From Flemingiibacterium sp045579745 (GTDB taxonomy: Bacteria > Bacillota > Clostridia > Oscillospirales > CAG-272), in NCBI GenBank assembly GCA_045579745.1, contig JAZNMQ010000020.1, forward strand, positions 4,897 to 68,896: a stretch of DNA of 64,000 nt, in the 5' to 3' direction. The translations under genes were made by a program, and so were the position numbers. The notes beneath the pieces are model-generated. The model did no database searches. It was not told the origin of the DNA and saw nothing but the letters and a program-made list of their open reading frames with translations. Of the stretch, positions 25,508 to 33,673 are shown piece after piece; the first letter of the stretch is position 1, and every line of letters begins with the position of its first letter.

Positions 25508-26032
25508 ATGAAAAAATCACGAAAAATTGCGCTTGCCGCGATGCTGTCTGCTCTCGGAGTACTGATTTTGCTTCTCGGCTCCGTTATCACGGTGCTTGAC
25601 CTGACGATGGTCGGAATTTCTTCACTCCTTATATTCTTTGCGGTTATTGAAATCGGTGGTGCGTATCCATATTTGATCTGGCTCGTAACCGGCGTGCTTT
25701 CGCTTTTGTTGCTTCCGGATAAATTTTCAGCACTTCTATATTTATTGTTCGGAGGTGTTTATCCGATATTCAAAGCAATGTTCGAGAGGCTTCATTATAT
25801 TGTAGCATGGGTGTTAAAGCTTAGCTTTTTCAATTCTGTGCTGCTGTTGCTGATCGCTCTGTGCAACAACGTATTCATGCTGCCCGAAACCGGACTCGGC
25901 TTCACCCTGCCTGTATTTGCAGTATGTAATTTAGCGTTCGTACTTTACGATATCGCAACTACAAAGCTTGTCACCTTGTATCTCATCAAGCTCCGAGCGT
26001 TGTTCGGACTGAAGAATTTCTTTCAAAACTGA
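25508..26032 (+). CDS. Membrane protein resembling an ECF S-component or small permease
   Basis: 174 residues with five to six hydrophobic helices and the N-terminal pattern KIALAAMLSALGVLILLLGS, as seen in ECF-transporter substrate-binding subunits and related membrane proteins. It follows the J-protein gene by 10 bases and ends before a strong terminator, so DUF5685, J protein and this gene form one operon. No substrate can be proposed. Confidence 0.6.
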   Translation: MKKSRKIALAAMLSALGVLILLLGSVITVLDLTMVGISSLLIFFAVIEIGGAYPYLIWLVTGVLSLLLLPDKFSALLYLLFGGVYPIFKAMFERLHYIVAWVLKLSFFNSVLLLLIALCNNVFMLPETGLGFTLPVFAVCNLAFVLYDIATTKLVTLYLIKLRALFGLKNFFQN

Positions 26033-26035
26033 TCT

Positions 26036-26070
26036 AAGCCACAGAGCGTTTGTGCTCCGTGGCTTTTTTT
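26036..26070 (+). terminator. Terminator of the DUF5685 operon
   Basis: AAGCCAC-A-GAGC (26036 onward) pairs with GCTC-C-GTGGCTT (to 26065), followed by a run of seven T. Confidence 0.9.
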
Positions 26071-26113
26071 AATTTCAGCACAAAAATATTCACAAAAAAA
26101 TATTAAATCGCTA

Positions 26114-26142
26114 TTGACAATCACGCGACCGCATGATATAAT
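26114..26142 (+). promoter_or_regulatory. Consensus promoter of the DUF1836-NfeD-flotillin genes
   Basis: TTGACA (26114-26119), 17 bases, TATAAT (26137-26142) with TGA extension. A CTTTG/CAAAG mini-hairpin lies in the leader near 26180. Confidence 0.8.
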
Positions 26143-26211
26143 CTAATTACAGAGATATAAAAATTCACAGAAAGGACGCTTTGTAACCAAAGCCACGGTC
26201 TTGATAATGTA

Positions 26212-26808
26212 ATGAAGCTTGAAGTAAACAGTACGTTAATCCCCGGCACCTGCATGGATAAAAACAAAATGGGTGGGGTTACCGGGCTTGAATTCCTTGA
26301 CAAGATATTCTTCATAACCGACGGCATTATGCTCTCTCAAATCCGCGAGATAAGCGGTATCGACGGTTCGACCCTTCAAAACTGGACAAAGCGAGGCTGG
26401 GTCGCGAACTCAAAAAACAAAAGATATGATAAAAACCAGCTCGCGCGCATATTGATTATAAACATGATTCGAGATTCCATGCAGCTTGAACGCATAGCAC
26501 AGCTTCTCACCTATGTTAATGGCAGATTGGATGACAAAACGGACGACATCATTCCCGAATCCGAGCTGTATGACTATCTTTGCAAGATTATCGACATGCT
26601 TGTCAGCGATGAGCCGGCTCAGGGCTCTGCGAGTCTTAATGAAGTCATTGCCAAGGTTCTCTCGAACTACGAGGAGCTCGCCGGCGGAGCAGCAAAAAGA
26701 CTTGAGCGAGCTTGCGGCATAATTATTATGGCGTATTACGCAACGCTCGTTTCGGGAAAGGCAAACAGCTTGTTCGATGAGGCAATTTCTCATAAACCAC
26801 GGAAATAA
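26212..26808 (+). CDS. DUF1836 protein (MerR-like helix-turn-helix)
   Basis: 198 residues. Residues about 42-85 (LSQIREISGIDGSTLQNWTKRGWV...ARILIINMIR) form the MerR-like HTH typical of DUF1836. The C-terminal half is helical. The start has no clear ribosome site, and later in-frame ATGs (26254, 26269) are possible. Likely a small DNA-binding regulator; target unknown. Confidence 0.7.
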   Translation: MKLEVNSTLIPGTCMDKNKMGGVTGLEFLDKIFFITDGIMLSQIREISGIDGSTLQNWTKRGWVANSKNKRYDKNQLARILIINMIRDSMQLERIAQLLTYVNGRLDDKTDDIIPESELYDYLCKIIDMLVSDEPAQGSASLNEVIAKVLSNYEELAGGAAKRLERACGIIIMAYYATLVSGKANSLFDEAISHKPRK

Positions 26809-26832
26809 CACTGTAAAGGAGAGTTGATTTTT

Positions 26833-27420
26833 ATGGCAGCATGGTGGAATTCTCTGACGGCGCTTCAGCAGATTTTTGCCTTAATCGGCATTCCTGCAAC
26901 GCTCGTTTTAATCGTACAGACAGTTCTTCTTTTGTTTGGCATCGGCGACGGTGAGGCTGACGGCGATGTCGATATCGACGATTTTGATACGGCTGGCGGC
27001 GGCGACGGAGGCTTGACATTATTTTCAATTCGCGGAATTGTTGCAATGTTCTGCGTTGCCGGTTGGGCAGGAATAGTGTTCATTGATATTGGGCTTAATA
27101 ATATCGTATCAATTTTACTTGCCGCAGCTTGCGGATTTGCCGCACTTGTAGGCTTGGCTTATCTTATGAGAGCTGTGGTGAAGCTTCAATCCGACGGTAC
27201 TATTCAGATAGGCTCAGCAATCGGAAAAATCGGAGAAGTCTACATCCCGATTCCTCCAAAGGGTCAAGGAAAGGGCAAAATTAATATCACCATTCAGGAC
27301 AGATTTGTCGAAGTCGATGCTATCTCGACCGCCGAAGAAACGCTAGCCACAGGGCAATCGGTTCGCGTTGTATCAACAAACGAAGCCGGTCTTGTTGTTG
27401 TCGAGCGCATTGTTGACTGA
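26833..27420 (+). CDS. NfeD-like membrane protein with OB-fold
   Basis: 195 residues from the ATG at 26833, with AAAGGAG upstream. Two or three membrane segments (about 10-35, 70-92, 97-118) flank an Asp/Gly-rich stretch, and residues 125-195 form the NfeD OB-fold (IGKIGEVYIPIPP...VRVVSTNEAGLVVVE). YuaF-type NfeD proteins work with flotillins in membrane microdomains; a flotillin gene lies 380 bases downstream. Confidence 0.8.
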   Translation: MAAWWNSLTALQQIFALIGIPATLVLIVQTVLLLFGIGDGEADGDVDIDDFDTAGGGDGGLTLFSIRGIVAMFCVAGWAGIVFIDIGLNNIVSILLAAACGFAALVGLAYLMRAVVKLQSDGTIQIGSAIGKIGEVYIPIPPKGQGKGKINITIQDRFVEVDAISTAEETLATGQSVRVVSTNEAGLVVVERIVD

Positions 27421-27481
27421 CGGCGATTTAAAGGATGTCGGAATATGACAGCAAATTGAAATCCTATACGGAGGGAAGATA

Positions 27482-27724
27482 ATGAAATGCCCTTATTGCA
27501 GTGAGCAGATGGAAAAGGGACTTATACAAAATTCGCACGAAATTGCGTGGCTTCCCGGCGAAAAGCGAAAATTCTTTGGAAGAGCGGAATTTCACAGCGG
27601 CGCAGTTGTTCTGTCCGAATTTTCAGCAATAAAAGGCTCTGCTGTAACCGCCTTCATCTGCAAAAATTGCAAAAAAGTAGTTATTGACTATTCGGATTAC
27701 AAATCTGATTTCAATAACAGATAG
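27482..27724 (+). CDS. Small zinc-ribbon protein (DUF6487-like)
   Basis: 80 residues with MKCPYC at the N-terminus and FICKNCKKVV near residues 59-68, a four-Cys zinc ribbon. The middle holds WLPGEKRKFF. It sits between the NfeD and flotillin genes on the same strand. GGAGGG upstream of the ATG. Function unknown. Confidence 0.7.
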   Translation: MKCPYCSEQMEKGLIQNSHEIAWLPGEKRKFFGRAEFHSGAVVLSEFSAIKGSAVTAFICKNCKKVVIDYSDYKSDFNNR

Positions 27725-27799
27725 TACAGAATATATTTCTCGGAATATAGGCACCATTTTTGAAAATACTAAAAAATATTTATAAAGGAGAATAAAATT

Positions 27800-29206
27800 A
27801 TGCCTTACTCAACTGGTTCAACCGTCTTAATTCTTGTATGCGTTATTGCGCTTCTTGTTCTGACGACACTTATAGTAATAGCTTCGCGCTACAAAAAGTG
27901 CCCGTCCGACAAGGTCATGGTAATCTACGGTAAAGTCGGAAACAATGCCGACGGTACATCTCGTTCAGCTAAGTGTATTCACGGTGGTGCGGCTTTCATT
28001 TGGCCGGTTATTCAGTCTGTTGAATTTCTTGACCTGACGCCGATATCCATCAACGTCGATTTAAAGAATGCGCTTTCCAAGCAGAACATTCGTGTTGATG
28101 TTCCCTCTCGCTTCACGGTAGGTATTTCCACTGAGGCAGGTGTAATGCAGAACGCAGCTGAGCGTATGCTCGGACTCCGTCTCGACGATATTCAGGAGCT
28201 TGCAAAGGATATCATCTTCGGTCAGCTCCGTCTTGTAATCGCTACAATGGAAATTGAAGAGATCAACACCGACCGCGATAAATTCCTCGAAGCAGTTTCC
28301 CGTAACGTTGAAACCGAGCTTAAGAAAATCGGTCTGCGCCTCATTAACGTAAACGTCACAGATATCACCGACGAGAGCGGATACATCGTTGCTCTTGGTA
28401 GAGAAGCGGCTGCTAAAGCTATCAACGACGCGAAGATCTCCGTTGCACAGGCTGACCGCGAGGGTGCAATCGGTTCCGCAAACGCAGAGCGCGATCAGAG
28501 AATCAATGTTTCGCTCGCAAACTCAGAGGCTATCAAGGGTGAAAACGAAGCTAAGGTTCAGATAGCAGAATCAGAGTCTATCCGTCGCGAGCGCGAGGCA
28601 GAGGCTCTCAAGCGTGCGACCGCAGCAGAGAAGATTCAGGCTGCTAAGGCTCTCGAAGAGGCTTACGCCGCACAGAAGGCTGCCGAGCAGGCTCGTGCTT
28701 CGCTTGAGCAGGCAACTCTCGAGGCTGATATCATCGTAAAAGCAGAAATCGAAAAGAAGCAAATCGAGCTCAAGGCTGAGGCTGAGGCTGAACAGATCAG
28801 ACGTCGTGCAAAGGGTGAAGCTGACGCTACACTTCTTAAAATGCAGGCTGAGGCTGACGGTATGCGTGAAATACTCAAAAAGCAGGCAGAAGGTTTTGCA
28901 GAGATTGTTAAGTCGGCAGGCGGCGAGTCGAACGATGCTATCCGTCTGATGATTGCCGACAAGCTGGAGGAGCTCACTAAGATTCAGGTTGAGGCTATCA
29001 AGAATCTGAAGATCGACAAGGTTACCGTTTGGGACGGCGGCAACTCGGGCGAAAACGGCAAGACCGCTACTGCAAACTTCCTCTCCGGCATGATGAAATC
29101 TATCCCTCCGATGAATGAAATGTTCGACATGGCAGGCATGAAGCTCCCCACCTACCTTGGAACTGAAAAGACAGACGAGGTCGAGCTCTCCGACAAAGCG
29201 GAATAA
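27800..29206 (+). CDS. Flotillin (SPFH domain) scaffold protein
   Basis: 468 residues. One N-terminal membrane segment (about 7-28), an SPFH domain (about 35-200), then a long Ala/Glu/Lys-rich coiled coil (about 205-370) and a C-terminal tail rich in Gly and Met. This matches bacterial FloT/YuaG, which organises lipid microdomains. With the NfeD-like gene upstream the arrangement parallels yuaF-yuaG. AAAGGAG precedes the start. Confidence 0.9.
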   Translation: MPYSTGSTVLILVCVIALLVLTTLIVIASRYKKCPSDKVMVIYGKVGNNADGTSRSAKCIHGGAAFIWPVIQSVEFLDLTPISINVDLKNALSKQNIRVDVPSRFTVGISTEAGVMQNAAERMLGLRLDDIQELAKDIIFGQLRLVIATMEIEEINTDRDKFLEAVSRNVETELKKIGLRLINVNVTDITDESGYIVALGREAAAKAINDAKISVAQADREGAIGSANAERDQRINVSLANSEAIKGENEAKVQIAESESIRREREAEALKRATAAEKIQAAKALEEAYAAQKAAEQARASLEQATLEADIIVKAEIEKKQIELKAEAEAEQIRRRAKGEADATLLKMQAEADGMREILKKQAEGFAEIVKSAGGESNDAIRLMIADKLEELTKIQVEAIKNLKIDKVTVWDGGNSGENGKTATANFLSGMMKSIPPMNEMFDMAGMKLPTYLGTEKTDEVELSDKAE

Positions 29207-29223
29207 TCCCCAAATAATAACAA

Positions 29224-30030
29224 ATGCAAAAAGCTAAGAAAAAGGGATATATTAAGCAGCTCACAGATGAAATTCGTCAGAACAAATCGACATTTGCGCT
29301 GTTTATTATACTTCGAACACTTGTAATTATTGTCGGAGTCCGTCAGCTCCTTAATGGAAACTATGAAAACGTATTTCTGTGTGCTGTCACCCTGGTTCTG
29401 TTCTTAGTTCCTCCGTTTGTTTCGAAAACGTTCCGCGTACGGCTCCCATCCGCGCTCGAAAATATTGTGTATATCTTTATTTTCGCGGCGGAAATCTTAG
29501 GAGAGATTGGCGATTATTATGTCAACTATCCGATGTGGGATACCATGCTTCACACGGCAACGGGATTTCTTGCTGCGGCGATGGGTTTGTCGCTTATCGA
29601 CCTTCTCAATCGAAGTGAGCGAGTAAAATTCACGCTTTCTCCGTTGTTCGTTGCTCTCGTATCGTTTTGCTTTTCAATGACGATCGGCGTCCTTTGGGAA
29701 TTTTTTGAATTCTTTGCCGATTATGTACTGCTCACCGACATGCAAAAGGATACGGTCATAACCTCGATATCGTCAGTATTATTAAATCCCGACCTTGTCA
29801 ACTCGCCCATCAGAATTACCGACATAACCTCAACTTCGGTAAACGGGCAGGCGCTCAATATTGGCGGCTACCTCGACGTCGGACTTTATGATACCATGAA
29901 GGATATGTATGTCAACTTTATCGGAGCTGTCGTTTTCTCGATAATCGGATTCTTTTACACCAAATATTCCGGCAAAAACAAGAGTGCGAAAATCGTTGAC
30001 AGCTTGATAATCAAACGCAAGGGCGAATAG
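29224..30030 (+). CDS. Multi-spanning membrane protein (YjdF/DUF2238-like)
   Basis: 268 residues with about six membrane segments. Polar residues within or next to helices stand out: EILGEIGDYY, WDTMLHTATG, GVLWEFFEFFAD and YDTMKDMYVN, a pattern of Asp/Glu/His like that of YjdF-type proteins. Only 17 bases separate it from the flotillin stop, so it is probably co-transcribed. Function unknown. Confidence 0.6.
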   Translation: MQKAKKKGYIKQLTDEIRQNKSTFALFIILRTLVIIVGVRQLLNGNYENVFLCAVTLVLFLVPPFVSKTFRVRLPSALENIVYIFIFAAEILGEIGDYYVNYPMWDTMLHTATGFLAAAMGLSLIDLLNRSERVKFTLSPLFVALVSFCFSMTIGVLWEFFEFFADYVLLTDMQKDTVITSISSVLLNPDLVNSPIRITDITSTSVNGQALNIGGYLDVGLYDTMKDMYVNFIGAVVFSIIGFFYTKYSGKNKSAKIVDSLIIKRKGE

Positions 30031-30052
30031 CCTATATTAAAAAACAGCAAAT

Positions 30053-30090
30053 GAGCCGATATGGATTTAATTCCGTATCGGCTCTTTTCT
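30053..30090 (+). terminator. Terminator of the flotillin operon
   Basis: GAGCCGATA (30053-30061) pairs with TATCGGCTC (30076-30084), extended by an inner GGA/TCC, then TTTTCT. Confidence 0.85.
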
Positions 30091-30181
30091 ATGGCACCGT
30101 CGTAACCGGTGGTGAGCAAGTGCGCGCTAAGGCTTCAGCCGTTTTTCTGACTAGCCCTGCTTTTGCGTGCAAAAAGCAATA

Positions 30182-30198
30182 CCCCGCGCGAGGCGGGG
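30182..30198 (-). terminator. GC-rich hairpin after the AraC-GNAT gene
   Basis: CCCCGC (30182-30187) and GCGGGG (30193-30198) with a 5-base loop, lying just after the stop on the minus strand; a TTTTT follows 10 bases later. Confidence 0.5.
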
Positions 30199-30205
30199 CA
30201 AGAGA

Positions 30206-31438
30206 TCATTTCAAAATACAGACATTTGTAATAGTTTGGTAACCGAGTTCTGTAGAGTTAAACATACCACTTTTGTTTTCATCAGGTGTATTTGGGGTTT
30301 GTATATCGTCAATCGGTAATGCGCCTTTTTCAAGGGCGGCATTGGTTACAAATTTGAAAGCATACTGATACAGCTCTTCGGTTTCATATTCCGGTAAAGC
30401 AGTAGTTACTACGCAATTGTTTATGACAAATCCGTGTGCACTCTGTAAGCCTCCGTCACTTACTCCAATTAAGCGTACGCCTTTGAATATGCCGAACATA
30501 AATACGGAATGCTCGTTATTACCGAGTATATCTCTTTGATATAGCTCGTGCTTCAAATACTTTAACCTCGGAGAATTACTTCCTCGGCTCGGATATCGTT
30601 CCGAAAAGAACTTTTCCACAAGATCGATATCATCATATTTGATAAGCCGCATGGTAATATCCTCTATGGGAGTGAGTACATATGGCTCGCCCGTATAGAT
30701 ATTGCTTTGACGGCGATTGATATTATCAATCGTTACACCACGCTTTGAAAATTCATCTTTTATTTCTTCATCGGATTCCAAAGTGTACAGAACCATGTCA
30801 AAGCGCTTGTCTGAAAAGACCTTTTTATATTCAGCAATTTTATCCCAATCATCACAAATGATCTCTCCTTCAAATCGGTCATCCCATTCGGTAAACCAAA
30901 CAAAACCTTCTTTGAAGTCTTCACCATTATATAGAGCGACACCGCCGTTGACGCGGAAGCAAACGGCGATATATCCGAAGCGGAGCGCATCCGTTTCGAG
31001 AAGGTAGTCGATCACTTCATCGCTGTCAGCTATCTTGAAATTTTTGAACTCATGCAAAAGTCTTGCTCCAATTGTGTCGTTATAAAAATCACCGTAATAG
31101 GCTTCTATTTTTTCATACTTTTTTCTGTATTCGCTCGGTGACATACCGTATTGATTTTTGAATGCTCTTGAAAAACTTTCGTGTGCTTCATATCCGCAAT
31201 CCAAAGCAATGTCAAGAATATCGTTATTCGTTCCTCGCAAAAGCTGGGCAGCCTTTTTCAATCGACTAAAACGTACATATTCCATAATATTAAATCCGGT
31301 GTGCGCGAAGAAAACACGGTTGAAGTAATCTGTAGAAAAGCCTGCATGGTTTGCTATGTCTTCAATGGTAATATCGCTTTTCTTGTTTTCCGCCTTTATA
31401 TAGTTAAGTGCTTTTGTAATAAGCTCGCTATTTTCCAT
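30206..31438 (-). CDS. AraC-type regulator fused to a GNAT-like domain
   Basis: 410 residues from the ATG at 31438, preceded by AGGAGGG. Residues about 5-105 are an AraC/XylS double HTH at the N-terminus (IEDIANHAGFSTDYFNRVFF and ILDIALDCGYEAHESFSRAFK). The middle is a small sensor-like domain, and the C-terminal 150 residues (IFKGVRLIGVSDGG... to ELGYQTITNVCILK) have the strand-turn-helix pattern of acetyltransferases. N-terminal placement of the HTH is unusual for AraC. Effector unknown. An inverted repeat flanks its promoter. Confidence 0.7.
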   Translation of the reverse strand: MENSELITKALNYIKAENKKSDITIEDIANHAGFSTDYFNRVFFAHTGFNIMEYVRFSRLKKAAQLLRGTNNDILDIALDCGYEAHESFSRAFKNQYGMSPSEYRKKYEKIEAYYGDFYNDTIGARLLHEFKNFKIADSDEVIDYLLETDALRFGYIAVCFRVNGGVALYNGEDFKEGFVWFTEWDDRFEGEIICDDWDKIAEYKKVFSDKRFDMVLYTLESDEEIKDEFSKRGVTIDNINRRQSNIYTGEPYVLTPIEDITMRLIKYDDIDLVEKFFSERYPSRGSNSPRLKYLKHELYQRDILGNNEHSVFMFGIFKGVRLIGVSDGGLQSAHGFVINNCVVTTALPEYETEELYQYAFKFVTNAALEKGALPIDDIQTPNTPDENKSGMFNSTELGYQTITNVCILK

Positions 31439-31471
31439 GAATAGCCCTCCTGATTTCAAATTCAAACGTTC

Positions 31472-31507
31472 AGCTGTATGTTTGTGATATCATTATAGCA
31501 TACAGCT
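31472..31507 (-). promoter_or_regulatory. Promoter flanked by a 9-bp inverted repeat (AraC-GNAT gene)
   Basis: AGCTGTATG (31472-31480) and CATACAGCT (31499-31507) are exact inverted copies 18 bases apart. Between them lies the minus-strand -10 TATAAT (31497-31492) with TGC extension. A likely autoregulatory operator. Confidence 0.6.
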
Positions 31508-31540
31508 TTTATATTGTCTTGACAGAAAACGCTGAATTAA

Positions 31541-31578
31541 AAAATGGCGTACCTATTTTGTCGCAGGCACGCCATTTT
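31541..31578 (-). terminator. Terminator of the methionine synthase gene
   Basis: AAAATGGCGT (31541-31550) pairs with ACGCCATTTT (31569-31578); on the minus strand it runs into six U. It sits 50 bases after the metH stop, so no B12 domain follows in another frame. Confidence 0.85.
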
Positions 31579-31627
31579 GAATCATTTTCGGCTGTTTTTT
31601 CGATAATTTATAGCCGCTATACCGCGA

Positions 31628-33352
31628 TTATTTTCCGACATTCTCGATATATCCCTCACAGCTCTCATCCTTGCCCGCAAGCATCAAATAGGTGCTGTAT
31701 GCCTGCATCATACTGTTTGATCCGGGATTAACAATCGCAGCTGAGAGGCCGTTGTTGGCGGCGAGAACGAAGAATGTACTGTTAATCAGATCTCTCTTTG
31801 GAAGCCCAAATGAAACATTCGAAATACCGAGCATCGTGCGGCATCCAAGCTCATCCCTTATAAGCTTTAATGCACGAAGTGTTTCGCTCGCCGAAGCTGT
31901 GTTCGTTCCAACGGGCAATGCAAGTGTATCAAAGATAAGATTTTCTTTGCCGATTCCGAAGCTCTCCGCACGTGCAAGAATCTTTCTTGCAATCTCAAGT
32001 CTGTCCTCGGCGCGAGAGGGTATGCCGTTCTCATCAAGCGTGAGTGCAACAATCATTCCGCCGTATTTTTTCGCGATCGGAAGAATAGCATTCAAGCTCT
32101 CCTCTTTGCCGTTCAGCGAATTTATCAATGCCTTGCCGTTATAGCGGCGCACAGCTGCCTCGATAGCCTCGGGGTTCGAGCTGTCGATCTGCAACGGTAT
32201 ATCGACAATGGCTTGAAGCTCACATACAACATTTTTCAGCGTTTCAACCTCGTCAATTTCGGGAGTGCCCACATTTACATCAAGAATTTGTGCGCCCTCC
32301 TCCTTTTGAGTTATCGCTTCGTCGATTATATAGTCGATATCCTCGCAGGCAAGCGCCTCAACAAGCTCAGCCTTGCCCGTCGGATTAATGCGCTCTCCGA
32401 TAAGTATCGGCGTATCCTCAAAAACAACTGTCTGCTTATAAGATGAAACTACCGCACGATTCTTTTTGACAAGCGGAATCGGCTCAATTCCACCACATTT
32501 TTGAGTGAGCGCACGAATATGCTCCATCGTGGTTCCGCAGCAGCCGCCCGCAACTCTCACGCCCTTTTTGATAAGCGATTTTACATTTTCCGCAAAATCA
32601 TCCGGCATGACGTCATAAACGGTTCTGCCGTCAGCCTGTCGCGGAAGCCCTGCATTCGGCTTTAGCAGTACGGGAATCGATGCACACTCAAGATATTCCT
32701 CGATTATCGGAGCAAGCGCATCAGGTCCAAACGAACAGTTGCAGCCAATAGCATCCGCTCCCATTCCCTCAAGCAAAGCAACCATCGCTGCAGGTGATGC
32801 GCCTGACATTAGTCTGCCGTTTTTTTCATAAGCATTTGAAACAAATACGGGAAGCTCACTGTTCTCTTTTGCCGCAAGGAGCGCCGCCTTTGTTTCATAG
32901 CTATCAATCATCGTTTCTATCATGATCAGATCGCAGCCATATTTTACGCCAAGCTTTACCGTTTCAGCGAAAATCGAAACAGCCTTTTCAAAATCAAGAT
33001 CGCCAAGCGGTGCCAGCATGCGTCCTGTCGGGCCAATATCAAGCGCCACCCATTTTTCCTGCTTGCCAACCGAGGCTTCGGCGGCGCGGCGTGCGTTATC
33101 AACCGCCGCTTTCACTATCTCCTCGAGCTCGTCGTATGAATATTTAAGAATGTTCGCACCAAAAGTATTTGTATTTACGACATTGCTTCCCGCATCAAAG
33201 TAGCTTCGGTGTATATTAGTGACGATATCGGGGTGGCTCAGATTCCAACGCTCGGGCAGCTCGCCTGCCTTTAGTCCGTTCATCTGCAAAAGCGTGCCCA
33301 TGCTTCCGTCAAGGAACAAGAGGTTATTTTTCAAATAATCTGTAATCTTCAT
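31628..33352 (-). CDS. metH: Methionine synthase, homocysteine + folate modules only
   Basis: 574 residues. Residues 1-290 are the homocysteine-binding barrel with zinc ligands in IGCNCSFG and GGCCGTT; about 310-570 are the methyltetrahydrofolate-binding barrel (LIGERINPTGK, ILDVNVGTPEID, PLQIDSS, NSLNG). The cobalamin-binding domain that follows in ordinary MetH, and the activation domain, are missing; a terminator follows directly. It therefore needs a corrinoid protein in trans, or works only as half of the reaction. The corrinoid protein at 57.7 kb is one candidate. Monocistronic. Confidence 0.85.
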   Translation of the reverse strand: MKITDYLKNNLLFLDGSMGTLLQMNGLKAGELPERWNLSHPDIVTNIHRSYFDAGSNVVNTNTFGANILKYSYDELEEIVKAAVDNARRAAEASVGKQEKWVALDIGPTGRMLAPLGDLDFEKAVSIFAETVKLGVKYGCDLIMIETMIDSYETKAALLAAKENSELPVFVSNAYEKNGRLMSGASPAAMVALLEGMGADAIGCNCSFGPDALAPIIEEYLECASIPVLLKPNAGLPRQADGRTVYDVMPDDFAENVKSLIKKGVRVAGGCCGTTMEHIRALTQKCGGIEPIPLVKKNRAVVSSYKQTVVFEDTPILIGERINPTGKAELVEALACEDIDYIIDEAITQKEEGAQILDVNVGTPEIDEVETLKNVVCELQAIVDIPLQIDSSNPEAIEAAVRRYNGKALINSLNGKEESLNAILPIAKKYGGMIVALTLDENGIPSRAEDRLEIARKILARAESFGIGKENLIFDTLALPVGTNTASASETLRALKLIRDELGCRTMLGISNVSFGLPKRDLINSTFFVLAANNGLSAAIVNPGSNSMMQAYSTYLMLAGKDESCEGYIENVGK

Positions 33353-33673
33353 TTTATTCGGCTTTCGATCGAAAGCATCCTTTCGTAAACTTTAATTTTC
33401 ATATAAACAGTATACCATTAAAAATGCTCGGTCGCAATACCTTTTGCTTATTTCGATTAAAAATTTGCTGATTAGTTATAATATTATAGAAGCCTTTCAC
33501 TTGACTTTCTTGAATATTTGAGGTACAATATATGGAGAAGTATTATATTTTATAAGCATGCAACGCTTTGATTTTTGCACATCATTCCCCTATCAGGGAA
33601 AAGCATAGAGCAAATTCAAGGTTGAATTTTAATTAAACTCAAATCATTTATAGCTATTATGAGGTACTGTAAA
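33353..33673. other. Intergenic region before htpG
   Basis: About 320 AT-rich bases between divergent metH and htpG. Apart from the htpG promoter at 33501-33529 and a small stem (TCCC-TATCA-GGGA, near 33588) I see nothing in it. No SAM or cobalamin riboswitch motif is evident on the metH side. Confidence 0.5.
33501..33529 (+). promoter_or_regulatory. Promoter of htpG
   Basis: TTGACT (33501-33506), 17 bases, TACAAT (33524-33529); leader of about 140 bases. No CIRCE element (TTAGCACTC-N9-GAGTGCTAA) is present. Confidence 0.65.

Noticed and set aside
33353..33500. SAM or T-box riboswitch upstream of metH
   Set aside because: No SAM-I core and no T-box AGGGTGGNACCGCG-type sequence on the minus strand.
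33560..33673. CIRCE/HrcA operator before htpG
   Set aside because: The TTAGCACTC-N9-GAGTGCTAA pattern is absent; only a short TCCC/GGGA stem is present.
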